Shown here in pieces: positions 35,138-48,078 of a DNA stretch of 64,000 bases. This DNA is from Hypericibacter adhaerens. GTDB lineage: Bacteria; Pseudomonadota; Alphaproteobacteria; Dongiales; Dongiaceae. Location: positions 4,576,217 to 4,640,216 of the forward strand of contig NZ_CP042582.1 in assembly GCF_008728835.1 (NCBI RefSeq), in the 5' to 3' direction. The position numbers were made by a program, and so were the translations under genes. Position 1 is the stretch's first letter; every line of letters begins with the position of its first letter. The notes beneath the pieces were generated by a model that was given only the letters and a program-made list of their open reading frames with translations, ran no database searches and had not been told where the DNA came from.

Positions 35138-36289
35138 TCACGCCGCCTGGATCGCGTCGTAGCAGAGCTTGTGGAAGTGATGGACCAGATGCTCGCTCTC
35201 GTTGCTGCGCTCGGCATCGATGAGGTAGCGGCCCTGGTCGTAGCCGAAGGAGCGCAGGCCCTTCTGCTGCGTGACGTTGAGCTGGATGTCCTCGGGGCCG
35301 AGTTCCTCGTTCATCCAGCGGATGCAGGACTTCGTCACCTGCGCCAGCGGCCGGTGCGAGGGCGCGTAATAGCCGAAGCGCAGCAGCGATTTCTCGGGCT
35401 CCAGCGGGATCATGATGAAGGTGCCGAGGATGTCGGAGAAGGGGAAGCAGTAGAAGGTCGTGTTCGGCCAGACGCCGATATTGAAGAACCAGTCGGTCTG
35501 CCAGGTGGCGCCGGCGAGCGATTCGCCATAGGCCGAGTTGGCACCCGGCATCGGCGGGCCGATATAGGTCCACCATTTGTCGTGCGGCGTCAGGCGATAG
35601 CCCTTGAAGTCGATCAGGCTCGCCAGATGCTTGTGGACCGGACCCGAGAGGCCGAAATGATAGCCCTCGATCGAGTTGTCCATGATCACCTTCCAGTTCG
35701 CCGGCACGATCACGTCGGTCTCGCTGACGAGCTTCATGCGGTCGAGGTCGGGCAGGTAGCGCCGCATCTCGGCCTCGGCGCCCTCCGTGATCGAGGCGAG
35801 CGGGGTCGCGTCCGGATCGAAATTGACGAAGACGAAGCGCCCCATGGTCTCGAGCCGCACCGGCTTGAGCCCGTATTGGCTCTTGTCGAAGCCCCGGAGC
35901 CGCTCGGTGCGGGGGGCCGTGCGCAGCGAGCCGTCCTGGGCATAGCACCAGGAGTGATAGCCGCAGCGGATCACGGCTTGGGTCTTGCCGCGCCGGTCCT
36001 CGAGCAGGCGGTTGCCGCGATGCTGGCAGACATTGTGGAAGGCGCGGAGCTGCTTGTCCTGGCCCCGCATCACGATCACGCTCTGGTCGAAGAGATCGGT
36101 CACGACATAGGCGCCGACCTCCTCGAACTCGCTCTCATGCGCGACCGCATGCCAGGCCGGATAGAAGATCCTGTCGCGCTCCTGGCGGAAGATACCCTCG
36201 TCGTAGAAGTAGCGCGCGGGCAGGGTCAGCGCCTGCTCGGGGCGACCCGGATTCCAGTCGAGCGTCTTCTGCGGGATCATCGCCTGCAT
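35138..36289 (-). CDS. Rieske non-heme iron oxygenase, alpha subunit
   Basis: A 383-residue oxygenase. The Rieske [2Fe-2S] ligands are Cys88 and His90 (VCQHRGN) and Cys109 and His112 (CGYHSWC). The catalytic domain has NSIEGYHFGLSGPVHKH: His211 as iron ligand and Glu208 at the bridging position where most ring hydroxylases have Asp. Glu there is typical of carnitine and betaine demethylases (CntA/GbcA type). The second histidine is eight residues on instead of five, an unusual insertion. No reductase gene is adjacent. Two ATGs (36289, 36280) are possible; GGGAGAGG favours the first. A DJ-1/AraC regulator is divergent, as in betaine and carnitine operons. Confidence 0.88.
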   Translation of the reverse strand: MQAMIPQKTLDWNPGRPEQALTLPARYFYDEGIFRQERDRIFYPAWHAVAHESEFEEVGAYVVTDLFDQSVIVMRGQDKQLRAFHNVCQHRGNRLLEDRRGKTQAVIRCGYHSWCYAQDGSLRTAPRTERLRGFDKSQYGLKPVRLETMGRFVFVNFDPDATPLASITEGAEAEMRRYLPDLDRMKLVSETDVIVPANWKVIMDNSIEGYHFGLSGPVHKHLASLIDFKGYRLTPHDKWWTYIGPPMPGANSAYGESLAGATWQTDWFFNIGVWPNTTFYCFPFSDILGTFIMIPLEPEKSLLRFGYYAPSHRPLAQVTKSCIRWMNEELGPEDIQLNVTQQKGLRSFGYDQGRYLIDAERSNESEHLVHHFHKLCYDAIQAA

Positions 36290-36376
36290 CCTCTCCCAAC
36301 GGCCTGAAAGCCCGCGGCCCGGACCGGCGGACCGCCTCCTTCAAACCCTATGGCGCCGGGCTTGCCGGACTTGATG

Positions 36377-36402
36377 GATTACGTCGCCTCTCTGTCGTAA
36401 TC
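36377..36402. promoter_or_regulatory. GATTACG-12-CGTAATC dyad before the AraC-type gene
   Basis: A perfect 7-bp inverted repeat with a 12-base spacer ends 10 bases before the regulator ATG at 36412. It lies in the divergent region with the Rieske gene, so it could be the regulator's own binding site. AraC/GbdR-type proteins usually bind longer half-sites, so this is tentative. Confidence 0.4.
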
Positions 36403-36411
36403 TGTCAGGTC

Positions 36412-37425
36412 ATGAAACGACCCGTTCCTGCCCCCGGACCGGCATCGGCGCCCGCCGCCCAGCGGGTGGGGTTCCTGCTGCTGCCGGATTTCCCGCAGAT
36501 CTGCCTCACGGGCGCGATCGAGCCGCTCTTCATCGCCAACTGGCTCTCGGGCAGCGCGCTCTATCGCTGGGAGACGCTGTCGCTCGACGGCCGGCCGGTC
36601 AGCGCCAGCAACGGCACCGCGATCGCGGTCGATGCGGCGGCGTCCGACGATGTGCGCTTCGACGCCCTCTTCCTGCTGGCGAGCTTCGACGTGAAGCGGC
36701 AGATCGGCGACCGCCGCCTGCGCGCCTGGCTGCGGCGCGTGGCGCGCCATGGCGCGGCGATGGGCGCCATCGAGACCGGCGCCGAGCTCCTGGCGGCGGC
36801 GGGCCTGCTCGAGGACCAGCCCGTGGCGATCCATTGGGACAATCTGCAGGGCTTCCAGGAGAGCCATGGCGGGACACGGGCCGTCGAGCAGCTCTATACG
36901 ATGACGCCCGGCCGCCTCACCTGCGCCGGCGGCAGCGCCGTTTTCGACATGATGCTGGCCTGGATCCGGGAACGCCATGGCGAGGCGCTCGCGGCCGAGA
37001 TCGCGGGCCACCTGCTGCTCGACCGCATCCGGCCGGCGGAGACGCCGCAGCCGGTGCCGGGTGCCGTGCCGGCGCAAGCCGCCGATCCGAAGCTGCGCCA
37101 GGCGCTGGCGCTGATGGAGCAATCGATCGAGGAGCCGCTGCCCTGCCCTGTCATCGCGGAACGGGTCGGGCTCTCGATGCGCCAGTTGCAGCGGCTGTTC
37201 GAGCGCGCGCTCGGCAGCGCGCCTGCATGCCACTACATGCAGATCCGCCTCGCCCGCGCCCATGCGCTGCTGCAGCAGACCGATCTCGGCGTCACCGAGA
37301 TCGCGATGAGCGCCGGCTTCGGCTCGCTCGAGCATTTCTCGCGGGTCTATCGGGCGAGATTCGGCCTCGCCCCCAGCCGCGACCGACGGCAGACGGTCTC
37401 GGCACCGACGATGCGGCGGGGGTGA
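36412..37425 (+). CDS. GlxA-type regulator (DJ-1/PfpI domain plus AraC helix-turn-helix)
   Basis: A 337-residue regulator. Residues 18-190 form a class I glutamine-amidotransferase-like domain (VGFLLLPDFPQICLTGAIEP, AIETGAELLAAAGLL), in which the nucleophile Cys of true enzymes is replaced (Glu-Thr in GAIETG). Residues 220-330 form the AraC domain (VIAERVGLSMRQLQRLFER, AMSAGFGSLEHFSRVYRARF). The group includes GbdR and CdhR, activators of betaine and carnitine genes. Its divergence from the Rieske gene suggests that it activates that operon. Confidence 0.9.
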   Translation: MKRPVPAPGPASAPAAQRVGFLLLPDFPQICLTGAIEPLFIANWLSGSALYRWETLSLDGRPVSASNGTAIAVDAAASDDVRFDALFLLASFDVKRQIGDRRLRAWLRRVARHGAAMGAIETGAELLAAAGLLEDQPVAIHWDNLQGFQESHGGTRAVEQLYTMTPGRLTCAGGSAVFDMMLAWIRERHGEALAAEIAGHLLLDRIRPAETPQPVPGAVPAQAADPKLRQALALMEQSIEEPLPCPVIAERVGLSMRQLQRLFERALGSAPACHYMQIRLARAHALLQQTDLGVTEIAMSAGFGSLEHFSRVYRARFGLAPSRDRRQTVSAPTMRRG

Positions 37426-37450
37426 CGCAGGGCGGGCGCCCCACGCTCGC

Positions 37451-37534
37451 CCGTCATCCCCGCGAAAGCGGGGACCCAAGGTTCCGCTCGGCGTGCTGGA
37501 TCGGCATGGGTCCCCGCTTTCGCGGGGATGACGG
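37451..37534. repeat. 27-bp perfect inverted repeat, TCATCCCCGCGAAAGCGGGGA family
   Basis: Arms 37451-37477 and 37508-37534 are exact complements (CCGTCATCCCCGCGAAAGC at the outer side; each arm is itself a hairpin). It lies between the convergent AraC-type gene and glpK. A copy with one mismatch is at 39149-39230. This is a known type of proteobacterial intergenic palindrome; it may also end both transcripts. Confidence 0.85.
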
Positions 37535-37578
37535 ATGGAGCGGATCGGCGACGGAGCGAAAAAGTGATCAGAAGCGCA

Positions 37579-39072
<1,494 letters not shown>

Positions 39073-39148
39073 CCCGATCTCCCTTCCTGTCTTCGGCCGC
39101 CCTTGAATCTGCATCAAGACAATGCCGCAACCGAACATTGCGCCTTTT

Positions 39149-39230
39149 CGTCATCCCCGCGAAAGCGGGGATCGATGTCAAAGCCTGGTGACCTGGGTCA
39201 GGATGGATCCCCGCTTTCGCGGAGATGACG
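39149..39230. repeat. 25-bp inverted repeat, TCATCCCCGCGAAAGCGGGGA family
   Basis: Arms 39149-39173 and 39206-39230 match with one mismatch. It is the second copy of the element at 37451-37534; the two flank glpK on both sides, as if the gene were bracketed by the same palindrome. Confidence 0.85.
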
Positions 39231-39239
39231 TTAAGGGCC

Positions 39240-39273
39240 AAAAAAAGATGGCCGGGAGCAGCGCTCCCGGCCA
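39240..39273 (-). terminator. Rho-independent terminator after glpV
   Basis: An 11-bp perfect stem (TGGCCGGGAGC, three-base loop, complement; 39249-39273) is followed in the minus direction by ATC and seven T residues. It lies 50 bases after the glpV stop and should end the glpD-to-glpV transcript before glpK. Confidence 0.85.
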
Positions 39274-39323
39274 CGAGGTCTCAGAGGTACTTCACGTCAG
39301 AGGCAAAGGCGTAGCCCAAGCGC

Positions 39324-41072
<1,749 letters not shown>

Positions 41073-41329
41073 GATGGTGTCCTCCCTAGCTTTCTGAAGC
41101 CGTGGTATTGCGACGTCCATGCGCCCGGATCGGCTCGGCGGATGGGGCCCCGGCCGATCTTCTCGTTGGCATCCTTCCTTGGTCCGGCATCGCGGCGGCT
41201 TTTCGGGCCGCCACGTCCGGCTTCCTGTCTCGTCATTTCCCTCCCGGGCTCGAATCCCTGCGACGCGATCCGAACCTCACTCGAACCTCAACCCAGCGAC
41301 GGCGGACCTCCATCCCGAGGGCCCGCCGC

Positions 41330-41611
41330 TCAGACCCAGCGAAACACGCAGAACGCATAGACCAGCGACAGGCCGAGCGCCCACCAGAGGTCGGCATCGA
41401 CCAGCCCCAGCCACGCGAGATGAATGAAGGCGGCGCCCAGGAGCGAGATGAAGAGCCGGTCGCCGCGGGTCGTCTCGAGCCCGAGGATGCCGAGCCGCGG
41501 CGCGCCGCCGGGCGATTTCAGCTCCCAGGCGGTCATGGCGCAAAGCAGCAGGAAGATGACCACGAAGAAGGTCGCCGTCTCCCAGGTCCATGCCATCCAT
41601 GTGAGGCCCAT
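41330..41611 (-). CDS. glpU: Small DUF2160 membrane protein of the glycerol importer
   Basis: A 93-residue protein with three hydrophobic segments (ETATFFVVIFLLLCAMTAWE, LFISLLGAAFIHLAWLGL, WWALGLSLVYAFCVFRW) and the conserved ELKSPGGAPRLGILGLETTRGDRL loop region. DUF2160 genes sit in glycerol importer operons between glpQ and glpV. GAGGAGGG is present eight bases upstream and the gene begins 14 bases after glpQ. Its task is not known; an accessory channel subunit is likely. Confidence 0.9.
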   Translation of the reverse strand: MGLTWMAWTWETATFFVVIFLLLCAMTAWELKSPGGAPRLGILGLETTRGDRLFISLLGAAFIHLAWLGLVDADLWWALGLSLVYAFCVFRWV

Positions 41612-41625
41612 GGTCGGTTCCCTCC

Positions 41626-42426
41626 TCAGACGCGGCCCAGCGCGAAGCCCTTGGCGATGTAGTTGCGCACGAAATAGATGACGACGGCGCCGGGAATGAT
41701 GGTGAGAGCGCCCGCCGCGGCCAGCAGACCCAGCTCGTAGCCCGAGGTGCTGGCCGTGCGCGTCATGACGGCCGCGATCGGCTTGGCCGCCACCGAGGTC
41801 AGGGTCTTGGCCAGCAGCAGCTCGACCCAGGAGAACATGAAGCAGAAGAAGGCCGTGACGCCGATACCGGACGCGATCAGCGGCATGAAGATCCGCCCGA
41901 AGAATTTCGGGAAGGAGTAGCCGTCGATATAGGCCGTCTCGTCGATCTCCTTCGGCACGCCCGACATGAACCCTTCGAGGATCCAGACCGCGAGCGGGAT
42001 GTTGAAGAGACAGTGCGAGAGCGCGACCGCGATATGGGTGTCGAACAGCCCGATCGCCGAATAGAGCTGGAAGAAGGGCAGCGCGAAGACCGCCGGCGGC
42101 GCCATGCGGTTGGTCAGGAGCCAGAAGAAGAGATGCTTGTCGCCGACGAAACGGTAGCGCGAGAAGGCATAGGCCGCCGGCAGCGCCGCTGCGACCGAGA
42201 TCACCGTGTTGATGGTGACGTAGATGATGGAATTGATATAGCCGTTGTACCAGGTCGGATCGGTGAAGATCTTGGCGTAGTTGCCGAACGTGAAGTTCCG
42301 CGGCCAGAGCGTGAAGGCGCCCAGGATCTCGTTGGTCGTCTTGAAGGACATGTTGACGAGCCAGTAGATCGGCACCAGCAGGAACAGGATATAGAGGGCC
42401 GGCACCAGCCAGGCGACGCGCTTCAT
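41626..42426 (-). CDS. glpQ: Glycerol ABC importer permease
   Basis: A 266-residue CUT1 permease with six membrane segments and the cytoplasmic EAA loop ETAYIDGYSFPKFFGRIFMP. It begins WLVPALYILFLLVPIYWLVN. The ATG overlaps the stop of glpP by four bases (ATGA). The frame extends far upstream only because it overlaps other genes. It pairs with GlpP to form the transmembrane channel. Confidence 0.92.
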   Translation of the reverse strand: MKRVAWLVPALYILFLLVPIYWLVNMSFKTTNEILGAFTLWPRNFTFGNYAKIFTDPTWYNGYINSIIYVTINTVISVAAALPAAYAFSRYRFVGDKHLFFWLLTNRMAPPAVFALPFFQLYSAIGLFDTHIAVALSHCLFNIPLAVWILEGFMSGVPKEIDETAYIDGYSFPKFFGRIFMPLIASGIGVTAFFCFMFSWVELLLAKTLTSVAAKPIAAVMTRTASTSGYELGLLAAAGALTIIPGAVVIYFVRNYIAKGFALGRV

Positions 42427-43289
42427 GACTGAGCCTCGTTTCGCATCATCAGGGTGTAGAAGACCCAACTGAGGAACAGCACGATCAGGAAGTAGATGAT
42501 CGACATCGCCGCCGCGGGCCCCAGGTCGAACTGGCCGAGCGCGATCTTGACGAGGTCGATCGAGAGCAGCGTGGTCGAGTTGCCGGGCCCGCCGCCGGTC
42601 AGCACCGCGGGCTCGGTGTAGATCATGAAGGAGTCCATGAAGCGCAGCAGGATGGCGATCGTCAGTACGCGCTTCATCTTGGGCAGCTGGATGTAACGGA
42701 ACACCGCGAAGCGCGAGGCGCCGTCGATCTTCGCCGCCTGGTAATAGGCGTCGGGGATCGAGATCAGCCCGGCATAGGCGAGCAGCACCACCAGCGAGGT
42801 CCAGTGCCAGACATCCATCAGGATGAGGGTGAACCAGGCATCGAAGGGCTGGCGCGTGTAGTTGTAGTCGAAGCCCAGGGCGTTGAGCCCGCGGCCCAGG
42901 AGCCCGATATCGGGCAGCGCCAGGATGTTCCAGATGGCGCCGACCACGTTCCAGGGAATGAGGAGCGGCAGCGCCATCAGCACCAGGCAGACCGAGACCC
43001 ATACGCCCTTGCGCGGCATGGTGAGCGCGATCGCCACGCCGAGCGGCACCTGGATCACCAGGATGATCGCGGTGAAGGCGAGCTGGCGGCCGAGCGCGTC
43101 GTGGAACCGGTCGGAATGGAGCACGTCCTGGAACCAGCCGACGCCGTGGAAGAAGAAGACGTTGTCGCCGAAGGTCTCCTGGACCGAGTAGTTCACGACC
43201 GTCATCAGCGGCACGATCGCGTTGAAGGCCACCAGCAGCAGCACCGGCAGCACCATGAACCAGCCCTTGTTGTTCCAGGTCTTGTCCAT
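42423..43289 (-). CDS. glpP: Glycerol ABC importer permease
   Basis: A 288-residue CUT1 permease with six predicted membrane segments (GWFMVLPVLLLVAFNAIVPL, LAFTAIILVIQVPLGVAIAL) and the EAA loop QAAKIDGASRFAVFRYIQLP. It starts three bases after glpT ends. Conserved TGGGPGNSTTLLSIDL lies before the last segments. It is the partner of GlpQ. Confidence 0.92.
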   Translation of the reverse strand: MDKTWNNKGWFMVLPVLLLVAFNAIVPLMTVVNYSVQETFGDNVFFFHGVGWFQDVLHSDRFHDALGRQLAFTAIILVIQVPLGVAIALTMPRKGVWVSVCLVLMALPLLIPWNVVGAIWNILALPDIGLLGRGLNALGFDYNYTRQPFDAWFTLILMDVWHWTSLVVLLAYAGLISIPDAYYQAAKIDGASRFAVFRYIQLPKMKRVLTIAILLRFMDSFMIYTEPAVLTGGGPGNSTTLLSIDLVKIALGQFDLGPAAAMSIIYFLIVLFLSWVFYTLMMRNEAQS

Positions 43290-43292
43290 GGC

Positions 43293-44405
<1,113 letters not shown>

Positions 44406-44414
44406 CGCCGCCCC

Positions 44415-45506
44415 CTATGCCGCCGCCCGCGCGCCGGGTGCGGCTGCGAGCGCGCCCGAGGCGTTGAACAGGAGGAATCGGTTGGGATCGAGATAGAGCG
44501 GGACCGGCTGGCCGATCGGCAGGTCGTGCACGCCATGCGCCAGCGCCACCCAGCGCTCGCCGGCGAAATCGACATGGACGAAGCTTTCCGACCCGGTGAT
44601 CTCGGCGATCGCCACCTTGCCGCTGATCGCGATCGCATCGGGTCCGGGCTTGGCGAGATAGAGATGGTCGGGGCGGAAGCCGACGACATAGGCGCCGTCC
44701 GGCAGCGACGCCCAGGATCCCGAGGCCGGCAACTTGAGATGGCCCGCGGCCGAGCTGAAGAGGCCTGCCGATTTCTGCACCGCCAGCGTGTTGATCGGCG
44801 GATCGGAGAAGATGCGCGCCGTCTCCAGGCTGTTGGGGCGGCGATAGACGTCGATGGTGCGGCCGAACTGCGTGACGCGACCTTCGGCGAGCGTGGCCGT
44901 GCTGCCGCCGAGCAGCAGCGCCTCGAGCGGCTCGGTGGTGGCATAGACCAGGATGCCGCCGGTGGCGGCGAAGATGCGCGGCAGCTCCTGGCGCAATTCC
45001 TCGCGCAGCTTGTAGTCGAGATTGGCGAGCGGCTCGTCCAGCAGCAGCAGGCCCGCCCGCTTGGCGAGCGCGCGGGCCAGCGCCGTGCGCTGCTGCTGGC
45101 CGCCCGAGAGCTCGAGCGGCGTGCGCTGCAGCAGCGGCGTCAACTTCAGGAGCTCCGCCACCTCGCGGACGCGCCGATCGATCTCCTCTTTCGGCTGGCC
45201 CGCAACCCGCATCGGGCTCGCGATGTTCTCGTAGACGCTCAGCGTCGGGTAATTGATGAACTGCTGATAGACCATGGCGACGCTGCGCTTGCGCACCGGC
45301 ACGCCGGTCACGTCGGCCCCGTCCCAGAACACCCGGCCCGTGGTCGGCTGGTCGAGCCCGGCCATGAGGCGCATGAGCGTGGTCTTGCCGGACAGCGTCG
45401 GCCCGAGCAGGACATTGAGCGTCCCATGCTCGAGGGTCAGGGACAGATCCCGGATATGGATCTGCCCGCCCACCTGACGCGTCACGTTTCGCAGCTCAAG
45501 CGTCAT
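44415..45506 (-). CDS. glpS: Glycerol ABC importer ATPase (signature-bearing subunit)
   Basis: A 363-residue CUT1 ATPase: Walker A GPTLSGKTT, Q-loop VYQQFINYPTL, signature LSGGQQQRTALARAL, Walker B LLLLDEPLANLD, but Thr (YATTEPLEAL) at the H-loop position. Thus the Walker A site here is predicted inactive, opposite to GlpT. A C-terminal regulatory domain follows (VGFRPDHLYLA). The gene is 29 bases after glpD, first of the transporter genes. Confidence 0.9.
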   Translation of the reverse strand: MTLELRNVTRQVGGQIHIRDLSLTLEHGTLNVLLGPTLSGKTTLMRLMAGLDQPTTGRVFWDGADVTGVPVRKRSVAMVYQQFINYPTLSVYENIASPMRVAGQPKEEIDRRVREVAELLKLTPLLQRTPLELSGGQQQRTALARALAKRAGLLLLDEPLANLDYKLREELRQELPRIFAATGGILVYATTEPLEALLLGGSTATLAEGRVTQFGRTIDVYRRPNSLETARIFSDPPINTLAVQKSAGLFSSAAGHLKLPASGSWASLPDGAYVVGFRPDHLYLAKPGPDAIAISGKVAIAEITGSESFVHVDFAGERWVALAHGVHDLPIGQPVPLYLDPNRFLLFNASGALAAAPGARAAA

Positions 45507-45535
45507 TCAGCCCCTTGTCCTCTTCCCTTCCGGCC

Positions 45536-47056
45536 TCAGGCGGCCGGTGCACGCAACTCGCCTCGCTTCTGCTCGAACCAGCTCTCGAGCGCCTTGATAT
45601 CCTCGCTGCCGACATGCAGGCCCAGCTTCGAGCGTCGCCACAGCACGTCGCGCGCCGACCGCGCCCATTCCTGGCGCACCAGATAGATCACCTCGCGCTC
45701 ATAGAGGTCGGCGCCGAAATGCGGGCCCAGATCCTCGGGCCGGTGCACGCCCTCGAGAATCCGCTGGGCGCGCGTGCCATAGGCGCGCGCCAGGCGTCTC
45801 GCGTGATCGGGCGCGATGAAGGGCAGACCCGCGCGCAAGGCTTCGGCGATACGGTCGACGCCGCCCACCGGAAACTCGCCGCCGGGCAGCGGCGCCTTGG
45901 CGGTCCAGGGCGCGGTCATGCCGGGAAAATGGGAGCCGAGCTTCGCCAGCGCCGATTCGGCGAGCCGGCGATAGGTCGTGATCTTGCCGCCGAAGACATT
46001 GAGCACCGGTGCCTGGCCCTCGGGCGCATCGAGCTCCAGCACATAGTCGCGCGTCGCGGCCTTGGCCTCGCTGGCGCCGTCGTCATAGAGCGGCCGCACG
46101 CCCGAGTAGGAATAGACGACGTCGGCGGGCGCGATGGAGCGGGCGAAGTAGCGGTTGGCCGAGGCGCAGAGATACTCCGTCTCGGTCCTGGAGATGGCGA
46201 CATGGGCGGGGTCGCCATGCTCGTCCACGTCGGTCGTGCCGATGAGCGTGAAGTCGCGCTCATAGGGGATGGCGAAGATGATCCGCCCGTCATCGTTCTG
46301 GAAGATATAGGCGCGCTCGTGATCGAAGAGCTTGCGCACCACGATATGGCTGCCCTTGACCAGCCGCACCTTGGCGGTCGTGCCGAGCCCAAGACGCTTC
46401 ACCAGCACCTCGCCGACCCAGGGTCCCGCGGCATTGACGAGGGCCTTGGCCTCGATCTCGGCCTTGCTGCCGGTGGCGACATCCTCGAGCTCGATCTGCC
46501 AGCCGCCGGGCTTGCGCCGCGCGCCCAGGAACCGCGTTCCGGTGCGGATCACGGCGCCGCGCTCCGCCGCGTCGACGGCGTTGAGCGCCACCAGCCGCGC
46601 GTCCTCGACCCAGCAGTCCGAATATTCGAAGGCCGCGGTCAGGTCCGGCTTCAGCGGCTTGCCCGCCTCGTCGCGGCGCAGATCGACCGAGCGGGTGCCG
46701 GGCAGGATCTCGCGGCCGCCCAGATGGTCGTAGAGGAAGAGGCCGAGGCGGATCAGCCAGGCCGGCCGCATGCCGGCCCGGCGCGGCAGGACGAAGCGCA
46801 GCGGCCGGATGATATGCGGGGCGGCGCGCAGCAGCACCTCGCGCTCGATGAGGGCTTCGCGCACCAGCCGGAACTCGTAATACTCGAGATAGCGCAGGCC
46901 GCCATGGATCAGCTTGGTCGAGGCCGAGGAGGTAGCGCCGGCGAGGTCGCCCTGCTCGCAGAGGAAGACCTTGAGCCCGCGGCCCGAGGCGTCGCGCGCG
47001 ATCCCGCATCCATTGATGCCCCCGCCGATCACGGCGAGGTCGTAAGCGGCGGTCAT
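45536..47056 (-). CDS. glpD: Aerobic glycerol-3-phosphate dehydrogenase
   Basis: A 506-residue FAD enzyme of the inner membrane face that oxidises glycerol 3-phosphate to dihydroxyacetone phosphate and passes electrons to quinone. FAD motif: YDLAVIGGGINGCGIARDAS; also SSASTKLIHGGLRYLEYYEF, WVGEVLVKRLGLG, GRIIFAIPYERDFTLIGTTD and FGGKITTYRRLAE. I choose the ATG at 47056 because it gives the usual N-terminus and has GGGGGG upstream; the longer start at 47089 would overlap a regulator box. First gene of the glpD-STPQUV operon. Confidence 0.93.
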   Translation of the reverse strand: MTAAYDLAVIGGGINGCGIARDASGRGLKVFLCEQGDLAGATSSASTKLIHGGLRYLEYYEFRLVREALIEREVLLRAAPHIIRPLRFVLPRRAGMRPAWLIRLGLFLYDHLGGREILPGTRSVDLRRDEAGKPLKPDLTAAFEYSDCWVEDARLVALNAVDAAERGAVIRTGTRFLGARRKPGGWQIELEDVATGSKAEIEAKALVNAAGPWVGEVLVKRLGLGTTAKVRLVKGSHIVVRKLFDHERAYIFQNDDGRIIFAIPYERDFTLIGTTDVDEHGDPAHVAISRTETEYLCASANRYFARSIAPADVVYSYSGVRPLYDDGASEAKAATRDYVLELDAPEGQAPVLNVFGGKITTYRRLAESALAKLGSHFPGMTAPWTAKAPLPGGEFPVGGVDRIAEALRAGLPFIAPDHARRLARAYGTRAQRILEGVHRPEDLGPHFGADLYEREVIYLVRQEWARSARDVLWRRSKLGLHVGSEDIKALESWFEQKRGELRAPAA

Positions 47057-47089
47057 CGGCCCCCCAGCGAACCCTGAGTTTTCATTCAT

Positions 47090-47099
47090 GTTCGTTTTT
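47090..47099 (-). promoter_or_regulatory. GlpR box upstream of glpD
   Basis: On the minus strand this reads AAAAACGAAC, continuing ATGA. The same 10-mer occurs twice upstream of glpR (48079-48099). With flanks, GTTCGTTTTTG resembles the ATGTTCGWT half-site of enterobacterial GlpR. It lies just downstream of the likely promoter. Confidence 0.6.
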
Positions 47100-47109
47100 G
47101 TTTCTTTGC

Positions 47110-47138
47110 AGCATATTTGATGATCAAAACGCGCTCAA
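47110..47138 (-). promoter_or_regulatory. Probable glpD promoter with internal palindrome
   Basis: Minus-strand TTGAGC (47133-47138) and TATGCT (47110-47115) are 17 bases apart. The spacer contains the perfect dyad TTTGAT-G-ATCAAA at 47116-47128, possibly a further operator. Initiation would be near 47103, at the AAAAACGAAC box. Confidence 0.5.
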
Positions 47139-47225
47139 TCGAAAATGCAACAGAAGCGGGCAGACTGCTGCCTTGCCGGGCAGCGGGTGCCCAAGCCTCA
47201 GGCAGGCCGGGATTTTCGGGGGTCG

Positions 47226-47987
47226 TCAGTCGGCCGCGATCTCGACCTGCACGCCGCTTTCGGCCGCGATCCGGGCCAGCGGCTGGGGCAGCTCCTCGTC
47301 GGTCACGAACACGTTGATCTGGGAAAAATGGGCGATTCGCATCGGCGCGCTGCGGCGGAACTTCATCGCGTCCGCCACCAGGATCACCTGGCGGGCATTG
47401 CGCATGATCGCCTGCGAGACCCAGACCTCGCGATAGTCGTAATCGAGGATGGTGCCGTCCGGATCGATCGCCGAGGCGCCGATCACGGCATAGTCGACCT
47501 TGAACTGGTTGATGAAATCGACCGTCGCCTCGCCGACGATGCCGCCGTCGGAGCGCCGCACCACCCCGCCCGCGATGATCACCTCGATCCTGTGGGCGGG
47601 CCGCAAGATATTGGCCACATTGATGTTGTTGGTGATGGCCACGAGCCCGACATGGTTGGTGAGGGCGTGGGCCACCTGCTCGGTGGTGGTGCCGATATTG
47701 ATGAAGAGCGCGCAGTTGCCGGGGATGAGGGAGGCCGCCTTGACGCCGATCCGCCGCTTGGCGTCGGGCGCCAGCACGCGGCGGGAATCGTAGGAGACGT
47801 TCTCGATGCCCGAGAGCATCACCGCCCCGCCATGGACCCGCTGCAGCATCTGGCGCTGGCAGAGATCGTTGAGCTCGCGCCGGATGGTCTGGCTGGTGAC
47901 GCTGAATTTCTCGGCCAGCTCGTCGACGCTGACGCGCCGCTGGGCCCGGGCCAGATTCAGGATCTCCATCTGCCGCTCGGAAAGCAT
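47226..47987 (-). CDS. glpR: DeoR-family glycerol regulon repressor
   Basis: A 253-residue regulator with the DeoR helix-turn-helix (ERQMEILNLARAQRRVSVDE, VTSQTIRRELNDLCQRQMLQ, RVHGGAV) and a sugar-phosphate-binding C-terminal domain (FINIGTTTEQVAHAL, VIIAGGVVRRSDGGIVG, ILVADAMKF). Glycerol 3-phosphate is the known inducer of GlpR. The start at 47987 gives the usual length; the frame could begin at 48056. Location directly upstream of glpD and the shared boxes support autoregulation and control of the glp operon. Confidence 0.92.
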   Translation of the reverse strand: MLSERQMEILNLARAQRRVSVDELAEKFSVTSQTIRRELNDLCQRQMLQRVHGGAVMLSGIENVSYDSRRVLAPDAKRRIGVKAASLIPGNCALFINIGTTTEQVAHALTNHVGLVAITNNINVANILRPAHRIEVIIAGGVVRRSDGGIVGEATVDFINQFKVDYAVIGASAIDPDGTILDYDYREVWVSQAIMRNARQVILVADAMKFRRSAPMRIAHFSQINVFVTDEELPQPLARIAAESGVQVEIAAD

Positions 47988-48078
47988 GGGGCTAGGCTCG
48001 GTCCATCGCCGGCGCCCCGCTCGCGCGGGCAGCGCCTCGGACCGGTATTCTTGCATGTTTCATTTGAAAACCAAGAAA

